Positions 1 through 7,464 of a DNA stretch of 16,796 nucleotides are shown here, piece after piece. The position numbers and the translations under genes are program-made. Position 1 is the stretch's first letter. Every line of letters begins with the position of its first letter. Source of the DNA: Acidimicrobiia bacterium (GTDB lineage Bacteria > Actinomycetota > Acidimicrobiia > Acidimicrobiales > Ilumatobacteraceae); contig RFOJ01000007.1 of assembly GCA_009926705.1 (NCBI GenBank), positions 1 to 16,796 on the forward strand, given 5' to 3'. A model generated the notes under the pieces. It did not search any database. It saw only the letters and a program-made list of their open reading frames with translations, and was not told where the DNA came from.

Positions 1-59
1 GCCCGTCCGATGCCTGAATTGGCGCCAGTGACGACGGCGCAAGGGGTGCCCGGGTTCAC
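1..59 (-). CDS. Short-chain dehydrogenase/reductase, N-terminal fragment
   Basis: Only the first 19 codons and part of the next lie in the window; the gene continues beyond base 1. The minus strand reads VNPGTPCAVVTGANSGIGR, which contains the TGxxxGIG dinucleotide-binding motif of classical SDR oxidoreductases directly after the first beta strand. The substrate cannot be judged from this much. I chose the GTG at 59 because a TACTCT -10 hexamer (71-66) ends 6 nt before it, the same leaderless geometry as other genes here. An in-frame TTG at 83 is the alternative start. It is divergent from the large protease gene, and the two share a 65-nt intergenic region. Confidence 0.75.
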   Translation of the reverse strand, partial: MNPGTPCAVVTGANSGIGR

Positions 60-65
60 CGACCC

Positions 66-94
66 AGAGTAGGCGTCCTCCAAAAACTTGTCAC
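66..94 (-). promoter_or_regulatory. Promoter of the SDR gene (leaderless)
   Basis: On the minus strand GTGACA (94-89) is followed by a 17-nt spacer and TACTCT (71-66), then 6 nt and the GTG start at 59. The -35 sits in the odd-centred palindrome TTGTCACAA (88-96), whose plus-strand half TTGTCA could serve the divergent protease gene or bind a regulator. Confidence 0.5.
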
Positions 95-104
95 AATCAG
101 GGGG

Positions 105-110
105 TACCCT
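105..110 (+). promoter_or_regulatory. Candidate -10 element of the protease gene
   Basis: TACCCT fits the TANNNT pattern and lies 14 nt before the GTG start at 125, giving a leader of about 8 nt. The nearest -35-like TTGTCA (88-93) is only 11 nt away, too close for a normal spacer, so this assignment is weak. No convincing Shine-Dalgarno sequence precedes 125. Confidence 0.25.
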
Positions 111-124
111 GCCGTTAGAGCGTC

Positions 125-1222
125 GTGCGAAACTTTGGGCGGTTGCCCCTTCTCGTCTTGGTCCCGCTCCTTGCGGCGTTGCTTCCGGTGGTACCAGTGG
201 AGGCCCAACTAGGCGGTACCGCATTCGCACCAGGTGCAGGCGTGCCGAGCAACACGAGCGGCACCCGGGAATACGTCGTCATACTTTCTGAGGCGGCGAG
301 CGTCGCAGCCAAAGTTAACAAAGAAGAGTCGCTCGGCAACGATGTGAACAACGTCTTCTCGAGCAGGGTGAAAGGATTCGTCGCCGAACTTGATGCCGCC
401 GATGTGCGACGATTGAAGCGCGATCCACAAGTGTTGATCGTCGAACCCGACGCGACCTTCAGTGTCGGGGCAACCGACGAGAGCACAACCACGACTGTCG
501 CTTCGACCACGACGAGTACCGTCGCTCCCACTACGACGCAGGTCACATCGACGACCATTGCCTCGACGACGACTATCGCGGAGAGTACGACCACTACGTT
601 GACCACTTCGAGCTCGTCAAGTACGACGAGCACCTCGACGACCTCAGTTTCCACAACCGTCATCCCGACGTCGACGACGACGCCAGCGACCTCGACATCT
701 TCATCGAGCACGACGTCGACAACGACGTCAACGACTACCTCTTCCACCACCACCACAACGACATCAACGACGACCTCTTCCACCACGACGACCGTGCCGA
801 AGAGTGCAGACGATTTCGCAATTGGCGATCCGATTCCCGGTGAGTACATCGTCACCTTGCGCAACGGAGTGAGTGCGGTCGCCTTCGCGTCGGCGCAGTC
901 TGACGGTGGCGCCAGCATTCTCGGAACTGTCAGTTCGGCGATGAATGGATTCGCTGCCCGACTCGACAAGGCCCAACTCTCTGCGCTTGCCAGTGACCCC
1001 AACGTGCTCCTCATCGAGGAGAACACCGTGGTCGGAATCGAAGCAGACCAAGCAAACCCGCCGTCCTGGGGCCTCGACCGCATCGACCAGCGCTCTCGCA
1101 CGCTCGACCGAAATTATTCGTACAACTTCACCGGCTCGGGAGTGAATGCCTACATCATCGACACCGGTGTGCGTAGCGATCACCGCGACTTCGGCGGGCG
1201 AGTAGTCGCCTCAAGTGAGTGA
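125..1222 (+). CDS. Secreted subtilisin-like protease, N-terminal part (frameshifted; two I9 domains, catalytic Asp)
   Basis: This is the first 365 codons of a large S8 (subtilisin) protease. Start is GTG 125: an in-frame stop at 116-118 leaves no earlier start, and the protein opens with a signal peptide (hydrophobic residues 7-25, likely cleavage after VEA27). Order: I9 propeptide-type domain 49-113; Thr/Ser-rich linker about 119-224; second I9 domain about 239-305; then the beginning of the S8 domain (WGLDRIDQRS at 315-324) with catalytic Asp346 in IIDTGV. The frame closes at TGA 1220-1222, between catalytic Asp and His. The missing sequence continues one frame over in the next entry, so the two were almost certainly one gene of about 1,935 codons. 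As translated, this part would be secreted but catalytically dead. A sequencing or assembly indel is as likely as a real mutation. Confidence 0.8.
   Translation: MRNFGRLPLLVLVPLLAALLPVVPVEAQLGGTAFAPGAGVPSNTSGTREYVVILSEAASVAAKVNKEESLGNDVNNVFSSRVKGFVAELDAADVRRLKRDPQVLIVEPDATFSVGATDESTTTTVASTTTSTVAPTTTQVTSTTIASTTTIAESTTTTLTTSSSSSTTSTSTTSVSTTVIPTSTTTPATSTSSSSTTSTTTSTTTSSTTTTTTSTTTSSTTTTVPKSADDFAIGDPIPGEYIVTLRNGVSAVAFASAQSDGGASILGTVSSAMNGFAARLDKAQLSALASDPNVLLIEENTVVGIEADQANPPSWGLDRIDQRSRTLDRNYSYNFTGSGVNAYIIDTGVRSDHRDFGGRVVASSE
479..796 (+). repeat. Thr/Ser-codon low-complexity tract (linker 1)
   Basis: About 318 nt of imperfect ACG/ACC/TCG triplets encode a Thr/Ser-rich linker between the two I9 domains. 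Such linkers in actinobacterial secreted proteins are usually extended and may be glycosylated (inference). The triplet structure makes length change by slippage likely. It also keeps the minus strand open as a Val-rich reading frame that I do not regard as a gene. Confidence 0.85.
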
Positions 1223-4200
1223 CGGTCGAGGAACCGAAGACTGCAATGGTCACGGGACGCACGTAGCAGGAACCGTCGGTGGTCAGACCTACGGCGTGGC
1301 GAAAGCTGTCTCCATCATCCCGATTCGTGTGTTGTCGTGCAACGGAAGCGGAAGCATGTTCAACGTCATCAGCGGCGTGAACTGGATGATTGAACACCAC
1401 GCTGCGGGGGTGCCGGCCGTCGCCAACTTGAGCCTCGGCGGTTCACGAAACTCTTCCATGAACTTGGCAGTTGCCAATGCGGTACGCGACGGCATCACCG
1501 TGGTGGTCGCGGCAGGCAACAACAACCGCGACGCAAGCACGTTTTCTCCGGCATCGGAGCCGCTCGCAATCACTGTCGGCGCGGTGTCATCCCTCGATTC
1601 GCGGTCGAGTTTCTCCAACTTCGGATCGTTACTCGACATCTTTGCTCCGGGTCAGATCATTACCTCTGCGTACCATCGGTCTTCGACCGACGTTCGCGGA
1701 CTGTCGGGAACGTCGATGGCTGCGCCGCACGTGGCTGGTGCTGCCGCCTTGCTGCTCGAGGAGAACCCGAATCTCACTCCGGCGCAAGTCATGTCCGACC
1801 TTGCCGCCTATGCGACACCCGATGTGGTGACCGACCCGCGACCAGGATCGCCCAACCTTCTCCTCTTTACTCGTTCGCGTTGGATGGCACCGTCACCTGA
1901 AGCACCGAGTGCGCCACAGAATCTCATCGTCGTGCCCGGGGTTGCGCAGGCAGCGCTGAGCTGGACTGCACCGACGCAGAACGGCAGCAGCGCAATCACC
2001 GACTATGTCATCGAGTTTTCTGCCAATGGCGGCACGACGTGGTCAACGTTCGCTGACGGAGTTTCGACTTCGATCACCGCTACCGTCTCGGGTCTCACCA
2101 ATGGCGTCACGTATTCATTCCGCGTGAGTGCGGTGAGCTCTGCCGGCACCAGCCCGGCGAGCGACATTGCCCGTGCGGCAGTCGGCGTGCCGAGCGTGCC
2201 GACAGGTCTCGCCGCCACTGCTGGCGCGGCGCACGTGGCGTTGCGCTGGACGACACCGAGCCAGAACGGCGGGTCGGCGATCACCGACTATGTCGTCGAA
2301 TTCAGGGCGGATGGAGTCGAAGCTTGGTCAACCTTTGCTGACGGTGTGTCTACTGAGACAAGTGCGACGGTGACAGGTCTCACGAACGGAACCACCCACT
2401 CCTTCCGCGTGAGTGCGGTGAACGCAATCGGGCAGGGTGGAGTGTCGAGCACGGTAACAGCGGTGCCCTGGCAGGTCTACGTACCGAGCGCACCTCGCGA
2501 CCTCGTCATCACTTCCGTGATGGCGACGTCGATCTCGCTCGAGTGGAGAATCCCGGCGGTCGATGGTGGTGGCTTCATCACTGGCTACGTCGTCGAGCAA
2601 TCGGGTGACGGCGGAACGACGTGGTTCACCTCGGTCGTAACGGGGACGGGTGGTCGTGCCGGCGGAGTCTGGTTCACCACCGTCTACGACCTCACGTCGG
2701 GTCGTGAGTACCGGTTCCGTGTGCGGGCCACCAACTCGGCCGGCAACTCAGAGCCCTCCGTCGCAACTGCTGCGCGGGCACCTGGAGTACCGAGCGAACC
2801 AGAAGACGTTCGTGCTGTTGAAGCGGGTCCGCGTCGAGTGATGTTGCGTTGGGAGCGTCCGCTCTCCGACGGTGGAGTCTCACTGACCGGCTACACCATC
2901 GACTATTCGACGGACAACGGCGTGTCGTGGACGACGTGGTCGCAGAACACCGGAGTCGTGGGTTGCACGTGCCAATACATGGCGCGCACCGTGACCGACC
3001 TCACTGACGGCGTCGCACACATCTTCCGCGTCAAGGCCTACAACACCGTCGGTGTCAGCCAGGCATCTGATCCGACCGACCCGATGACACCGTTGACACC
3101 GCAACCTCCGACACAGCCGCTCGGTCTGACCGGCACGGCGACTCCGGCGATTGTCGAACTCGACTGGGAAGAACCTGCGAATGACAACGGTGCACCGATT
3201 TCGGACTACGTCGTCGAGTACTCGACCGATTCTGGTTCGACGTGGACGACGTTCTCCGATGGCGTGAACACGGCGACGCTCGCATCGTTGCGTGGTCTCA
3301 CTGCCGGTGTCGCGCACGTCTTCCGAGTGAGCGCGGTGAACTCGGCGGGCCGAGGTGCTCCTTCTGCGACATCGTCAGCAATCACTCCGCTCGCGCCGCT
3401 CGTGAACGATGCGTTCAGCGGTGCGACGCCGATCATCTGTGGAAGTGAGTGCCCGACAGGCACGTCGGTGCGAGTCACGAGCTCCACCCGCTCGGCAACT
3501 CGCGAGACCGGCGAACCGTTACATGGCGGCTACGGCGCTTCTGCGTCTCTGTGGTATTCGTTCTCCATCGGTCGAGCGGGCACCGTTGTCATTGACACGA
3601 TGGGAAGCGACTTCGACACGCTGCTCGGCGTCTACACCGGTTCGGCGGTTAATGCTCTGACGACGATCACCACCAGCGACGACGCCGGAGGTGGCAACTG
3701 GAGCCGCGTCGAGTTCTCGCCAGCGGTCGGCACTACGTACTTCGCGGCAATCGACGGCTACGGCGGGCGCAAAGGTTCGACGGTTCTGCACTGGCGATTC
3801 ACCGAGGCACCGCCAACGATCAAACCCGGCGCACCGCGGAGCGTTCGCGCTGTTGAAGGAGACTCGAATGCCACCGTCTACTGGAGCGCGCCAGAAAGCG
3901 ACGGTGGCGGAGCAATCGCTGCATACAACGTGACTGCGTCACCCGGCGGTCGCACCTGCGCGACGACCGGGGCCCTCACCTGTGTGGTTACTTCTCTCTC
4001 CAACGGAACCGCGTACACGTTCACCGTGACCGCCACCAACAGCGCCGGCACTGGAAACGCATCAACACCGTCGGACGCAGTGACGCCACGGTCAAGTTCG
4101 AGCGGGGGTGTCGTGCCACTCACGTGGGGTCTTGACCGCGTCGATCAGCGAAGTCTGCCGCTCGACAGCCGCTACTCGCGCACGCAGTCGGGTGCGGGTG

Positions 4201-5930
4201 TAACCGTGTACATCGTCGACACCGGGGTTCGTGCGTCGCATAGCGAGTTGACAGGTCGAGTCGCGGCAGGTTTCACCACGATTACTGACGGACAGGGCAC
4301 CAACGACTGTCATGGCCACGGAACCCACGTCGCCGGCACGGTCGCTGGCACCAACTACGGCGTCGCACCGTCCGCGCTCATCGTGCCTGTGCGCGTGATG
4401 AGCTGCACCGGGTCTGGCAGCACCTCCGACATCATTGCGGGCATCGACTGGATCATCAGCCACCACCAGAACGGAGTCGCGGCGGTCGCGAACATGAGTC
4501 TCGGTGGTCCGCGCTCGGCAGCCCTCGACCTTGCAGTTTCGCGCGGCGTCGCCGACGGGGTGACGTTCGTCGTCGCTGCTGGCAACTCCAATGTGAGTGC
4601 GTGCACCGTGTCGCCGGCGGGTGAACCGAGTGCCATCACGGTGGGTTCGACGACATCTACTGACGAACGATCGTCGTTCTCCAACTTCGGCTCCTGCCTC
4701 GACGTTTTTGCACCAGGCTCGAACATCGTGTCGGCGGGTCATACCTCCGACAGTGCGACGCAAACGCTCTCCGGCACCTCGATGGCAGCACCACACGTCG
4801 CCGGGGTCGCGGCGCTGGCACTTTCGCAGAACTCGGCGCTGACTCCGAGCGAAGTGGCGTCAGCAATCGCCTCGTCGGCAACTCGAAACACCGTGACGAA
4901 CCCGGGCACGGGCTCACTCAACCGACTCGTTTTTTCGTTGCTGACTCCAGTACCGAACGCCGACGATGAGGAGACCACGACGACGACATCCACGACGTCG
5001 ACGACTTCAACGACCTCGACCACGTCGACGACGTTGCCGATCTCGACGACATCGACCACCTCAACCTCGACCACTTCGACATCATCCACTTCAACATCGT
5101 CCACGACCGCCCCACCTTCGAGCGGAGGCGGATCGGGCGGTGGAGGAGGCTCTGGCGGTGGCTCGGGTGGCGGGTCGAGTGGTGGTGGCGGCAGCTCAGG
5201 CGGCGGTGGAAGTTCTGGCGGCAGTTCCGGTGGCGGCTCAAGTGGCGGTAGCAGCAGCGCACCGACGACCACTGCTCCCGTGACGGTGTCCACGACCGCA
5301 CCAGCGGTCGTTGCGCCGTCAACCACGCTTGGCACGACTCGTTCACTGACGCCCGCACCGACCACAGTTGTGGCGGCCGCTCGCACTCAAGCCCCGATCG
5401 TCGCCGTTCCGGCACCCGGTGCTCGACCGGCCGTCGGTACCCCGGCACCGTCGCTGCCAGCCACCGTTCGATCGGTGGCCGCTGCAGTTCGCTCGGTTGG
5501 TCGGTCGATGCGAGTTGAAGTGAGCGCACCGAAGGGGGCACTCGTGCACGTGTACCGCGACGGCCAGCTCGTGACGTCGGTGACTCCGGAGGAAGCGAAG
5601 TCACTTGCTATTCCGGCGAATGGTGCCAAACCTGAAGACGTTCAAATTGTCGTCGTCACTCGCACCGGCGAAGTCATGTCGACTCCGGCGACGGCCAGCA
5701 ACGGAGCTGGCTCGTCAGGTGTTGAAGCGTCGCCGAGCGCCGGCTCGTCTGCTCCGGATGCGACTGCCGCGGCGAGGTCGACCGTGCCTGCTCGTCGCAC
5801 CGCGGCCAACGCACGCGCAAGCACCACGACGACCCAGCCAAAGAAGGGCAATTCCACCTCGACGAAGACTGGCCAGCGCTCGACCAGCGACACGATCAAG
5901 CCAACGGCAACGACGAACTCCGGCAGGTAG
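1215..5930 (+). CDS. Double-subtilase multidomain secreted protease, main part (S8-FN3x5-PPC-like-FN3-S8-linkers)
   Basis: This continues the preceding entry in another frame; GTG 1215 is merely the first possible start codon, and the natural protein begins at 125. Residues count from 1215. S8 domain 1: His13 (NGHGTHVAGT), Asn102 (AAGN), Ser167 (GTSMAAPHVAG). Five FN3 repeats lie at about 231-324, 325-418, 423-523, 524-628 and 630-726, followed by a PPC-like beta-sandwich starting NDAFSGA (731-866) and FN3 no. 6 (869-959). S8 domain 2 (967-1240) is complete: Asp1002, His1035, Asn1124, Ser1189. Then come a Thr-rich linker (1253-1299), Gly/Ser linker (1301-1347), Pro/Thr/Ala stretch, a small predicted beta region (1430-1490) and a basic Ser/Thr tail. 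There is no LPXTG motif or C-terminal membrane helix, so release outside the cell is expected. Cys spacing in both S8 domains matches aqualysin-type subtilases. Substrate unknown. A hairpin follows the stop. Confidence 0.9.
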   Translation: MSDGRGTEDCNGHGTHVAGTVGGQTYGVAKAVSIIPIRVLSCNGSGSMFNVISGVNWMIEHHAAGVPAVANLSLGGSRNSSMNLAVANAVRDGITVVVAAGNNNRDASTFSPASEPLAITVGAVSSLDSRSSFSNFGSLLDIFAPGQIITSAYHRSSTDVRGLSGTSMAAPHVAGAAALLLEENPNLTPAQVMSDLAAYATPDVVTDPRPGSPNLLLFTRSRWMAPSPEAPSAPQNLIVVPGVAQAALSWTAPTQNGSSAITDYVIEFSANGGTTWSTFADGVSTSITATVSGLTNGVTYSFRVSAVSSAGTSPASDIARAAVGVPSVPTGLAATAGAAHVALRWTTPSQNGGSAITDYVVEFRADGVEAWSTFADGVSTETSATVTGLTNGTTHSFRVSAVNAIGQGGVSSTVTAVPWQVYVPSAPRDLVITSVMATSISLEWRIPAVDGGGFITGYVVEQSGDGGTTWFTSVVTGTGGRAGGVWFTTVYDLTSGREYRFRVRATNSAGNSEPSVATAARAPGVPSEPEDVRAVEAGPRRVMLRWERPLSDGGVSLTGYTIDYSTDNGVSWTTWSQNTGVVGCTCQYMARTVTDLTDGVAHIFRVKAYNTVGVSQASDPTDPMTPLTPQPPTQPLGLTGTATPAIVELDWEEPANDNGAPISDYVVEYSTDSGSTWTTFSDGVNTATLASLRGLTAGVAHVFRVSAVNSAGRGAPSATSSAITPLAPLVNDAFSGATPIICGSECPTGTSVRVTSSTRSATRETGEPLHGGYGASASLWYSFSIGRAGTVVIDTMGSDFDTLLGVYTGSAVNALTTITTSDDAGGGNWSRVEFSPAVGTTYFAAIDGYGGRKGSTVLHWRFTEAPPTIKPGAPRSVRAVEGDSNATVYWSAPESDGGGAIAAYNVTASPGGRTCATTGALTCVVTSLSNGTAYTFTVTATNSAGTGNASTPSDAVTPRSSSSGGVVPLTWGLDRVDQRSLPLDSRYSRTQSGAGVTVYIVDTGVRASHSELTGRVAAGFTTITDGQGTNDCHGHGTHVAGTVAGTNYGVAPSALIVPVRVMSCTGSGSTSDIIAGIDWIISHHQNGVAAVANMSLGGPRSAALDLAVSRGVADGVTFVVAAGNSNVSACTVSPAGEPSAITVGSTTSTDERSSFSNFGSCLDVFAPGSNIVSAGHTSDSATQTLSGTSMAAPHVAGVAALALSQNSALTPSEVASAIASSATRNTVTNPGTGSLNRLVFSLLTPVPNADDEETTTTTSTTSTTSTTSTTSTTLPISTTSTTSTSTTSTSSTSTSSTTAPPSSGGGSGGGGGSGGGSGGGSSGGGGSSGGGGSSGGSSGGGSSGGSSSAPTTTAPVTVSTTAPAVVAPSTTLGTTRSLTPAPTTVVAAARTQAPIVAVPAPGARPAVGTPAPSLPATVRSVAAAVRSVGRSMRVEVSAPKGALVHVYRDGQLVTSVTPEEAKSLAIPANGAKPEDVQIVVVTRTGEVMSTPATASNGAGSSGVEASPSAGSSAPDATAAARSTVPARRTAANARASTTTTQPKKGNSTSTKTGQRSTSDTIKPTATTNSGR
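1905..3392 (+). repeat. Array of five tandem FN3 repeats
   Basis: Five consecutive fibronectin type III modules of roughly 95-105 residues share the layout P-S/P-x-P, L/V-x-W, DGG or NGG-x-x-I-x-x-Y-x-V-E, L-T-x-G-x-x-Y/H-x-F-R-V-x-A-x-N-x-x-G. Repeats 1, 2 and 5 are closest to one another (STFADGVST/TTFSDGVNT). Repeats 3 and 4 carry insertions near the middle, repeat 4 with a CTC pair. Such modules usually act as spacers or carbohydrate/surface-binding units in extracellular enzymes. Confidence 0.85.
4974..5108 (+). repeat. Thr/Ser-codon low-complexity tract (linker 2)
   Basis: ACG/ACC/TCG triplet repeats encode a Thr/Ser linker after the second S8 domain, of the same type as the tract at 479-796. 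Confidence 0.85.
5118..5255 (+). repeat. Gly/Ser-codon low-complexity tract
   Basis: GGC/GGT/AGC/TCA triplets encode an uninterrupted Gly/Ser linker of about 46 residues, a flexible tether between the second catalytic domain and the C-terminal region. Confidence 0.85.
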
Positions 5931-5956
5931 TCGAATCCCGCAGAACGATCGGCCCA

Positions 5957-5974
5957 TCGTGCGGAAACGCACGA
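5957..5974 (+). terminator. Hairpin with GAAA tetraloop, probable terminator of the protease gene
   Basis: TCGTGCG-GAAA-CGCACGA is a perfect 7-bp stem with a GNRA-type loop, 27 nt after the protease stop codon. A short TTTTC run follows about 9 nt later (5984-5988), so a Rho-independent terminator is plausible but not textbook. It lies just upstream of the AAA+ gene promoter. Confidence 0.5.
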
Positions 5975-6000
5975 CTGAGTGGGTTTTCTCGACGAGGGTC

Positions 6001-6006
6001 TACGGT
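6001..6006 (+). promoter_or_regulatory. -10 element of the AAA+ ATPase gene
   Basis: TACGGT ends 8 nt before ATG 6015, so transcription should begin at or within a few nt of the start codon. The same hexamer precedes the VWA partner gene (8031-8036). No good -35 is visible. Confidence 0.5.
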
Positions 6007-6014
6007 GTGAGTCG

Positions 6015-7430
6015 ATGAAACCCACCGTTACGAACCTCGTGCAACTCAGAGCATCCGGTTGGACGTCACGGTCGGTCAAAGACGAGATACGCGAGAACAC
6101 CGTTCGCGCGATTCGCGCCGGTCAATCCCTCGTCACGGGCATTCTTGGTTACGACGACACCGTGTTGCCACAGGTGCAGAACGCGCTGCTCGCTGGTCAC
6201 GACATCGTCTTTCTCGGTGAACGTGGCCAAGGAAAAACCCGAATCATTCGTTCGCTCACCGCACTGCTCGACGAGTGGATGCCAGTCGTTGCAGGCAGCG
6301 AGATCAACGACGATCCATACCATCCCGTGTCGCGCTACGCGCGTGACCTGGTCGCCGAACGCGGCGACGACACACCAATCACTTGGGTGCATCGTGATGA
6401 CCGATACGGCGAGAAGCTGGCGACACCAGACACGTCGATCGCTGACCTCATTGGTGAAGTTGACCCGATCAAGGTCGCGGAGGGTCGCTACCTGAGCGAC
6501 GAGCTCACGCTGCACTACGGCCTCGTGCCGCGCACCAACCGAGGCATCTTTGCCATCAACGAGTTACCCGACCTCTCCGAGCGAATCCAAGTGGGTTTGC
6601 TCAACGTGCTCGAAGAGCGCGACGTGCAGGTGCGCGGCTACAAGATTCGTCTTCCGATCGACGTCTTGCTCGTCGCGTCAGCGAACCCCGAGGACTACAC
6701 CAACCGCGGTCGCATCATCACCCCGTTGAAAGACCGTTTCGGCAGCCAGATTCGAACGCACTACCCGCTAGACGTCGCGACCGAGGTGCAGATCGTGCGC
6801 CAAGAAGCGCGAAATGCCACCGTCGGTGATGTGCAGGTCAGGTATCCGTCATACATGGAAGAGATTGTTGCCGAGATCAGCCAACTCGCGCGCGCGAATG
6901 CGAACGTCAGCCAACGCAGCGGCGTGAGCGTTCGACTGTCCGTGAGCAACCACGAGCTTCTCGCGGCAAACGCAATGCGGCGCGGGCTTACCGCAGGGGA
7001 GAACGTTGTTGCGCCCCGCGTGTCAGACCTCGACGCACTCGTTGCATCCACCGCGGGCAAGATTGAGATCGAGAGCGTCGACGAAGGTCGCGAGGGAGCG
7101 GTGTTCGAACAGATCGTGCGCGGCGCAGTGTTGCAGGTGTTCAAGCGGCGCGTGTCCGGTGACAAGACGAAACAAGTGCTCGCAGCGTTCGAAGGCGGTG
7201 CCGTGGCGAATACTGGTGAAGACGTGTCGTCTGCCGAACTCGTCGCATTCGCGGCCGACGTTCCAGAACTGCGCAGTCTTGCCGTGAAACTCGTGGATGG
7301 CGATGAGTCACCGGCAGCTGTCGCAAGCGCCGTTGAGTTCGTGCTCGAAGGCCTTCACCTCGCCAAGCGGTTGAACAAGGATGCTTCGGGTGCTCGGGCG
7401 GTGTACCGAGCCCGTTCGGCGAACGTCTAA
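6015..7430 (+). CDS. MoxR/magnesium-chelatase-type AAA+ ATPase
   Basis: A cytoplasmic AAA+ ATPase of 471 residues, expected to form rings and remodel protein partners together with a VWA protein, as in MoxR/RavA and Mg-chelatase ChlI/ChlD pairs. Walker A is GERGQGKT (68-75, Lys74). The Walker B region reads GIFAINEL (177-184), with Asn182-Glu183 where most relatives have Asp-Glu. Sensor 1 is ASANPEDY (Asn224) and the arginine finger is probably Arg241 in LKDRFGSQI. A helical C-terminal lid follows. ATG 6015 is chosen over an in-frame GTG at 5979 because TACGGT at 6001-6006 would lie inside the longer version and fits leaderless initiation at 6015. The VWA gene follows on the same strand, after a minus-strand cyclase gene. 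A regulator or cofactor-insertion role is possible; its target is unknown. Confidence 0.88.
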   Translation: MKPTVTNLVQLRASGWTSRSVKDEIRENTVRAIRAGQSLVTGILGYDDTVLPQVQNALLAGHDIVFLGERGQGKTRIIRSLTALLDEWMPVVAGSEINDDPYHPVSRYARDLVAERGDDTPITWVHRDDRYGEKLATPDTSIADLIGEVDPIKVAEGRYLSDELTLHYGLVPRTNRGIFAINELPDLSERIQVGLLNVLEERDVQVRGYKIRLPIDVLLVASANPEDYTNRGRIITPLKDRFGSQIRTHYPLDVATEVQIVRQEARNATVGDVQVRYPSYMEEIVAEISQLARANANVSQRSGVSVRLSVSNHELLAANAMRRGLTAGENVVAPRVSDLDALVASTAGKIEIESVDEGREGAVFEQIVRGAVLQVFKRRVSGDKTKQVLAAFEGGAVANTGEDVSSAELVAFAADVPELRSLAVKLVDGDESPAAVASAVEFVLEGLHLAKRLNKDASGARAVYRARSANV

Positions 7431-7464
7431 CAGCCGTCGCTCGGGTGAGCCTTCAATCTCGCCT

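Noticed and set aside
479..796. Triplet repeats as a CRISPR array or satellite
   Set aside because: The repeats are imperfect, in frame and without spacers; they encode a protein linker.
115..1101. Long minus-strand reading frame rich in Val (VVVVEEVVVDVVV)
   Set aside because: It is the complement of the Thr-codon repeats of the protease linker; the plus strand encodes a signal peptide and recognised I9 domains.
1215..1230. Prokaryotic programmed +1 frameshift like prfB at UGA-C
   Set aside because: The context ends in UGAC, but there is no Shine-Dalgarno at the required distance and GAG-to-AGU re-pairing is poor; kept only as a minor alternative in the frameshift finding.
4739..5386. Minus-strand frame with Pro-rich PPELPPEPPP repeats and Val repeats
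   Set aside because: It is the complement of the Gly/Ser and Thr linkers of the second S8 region; no domain or start signal.
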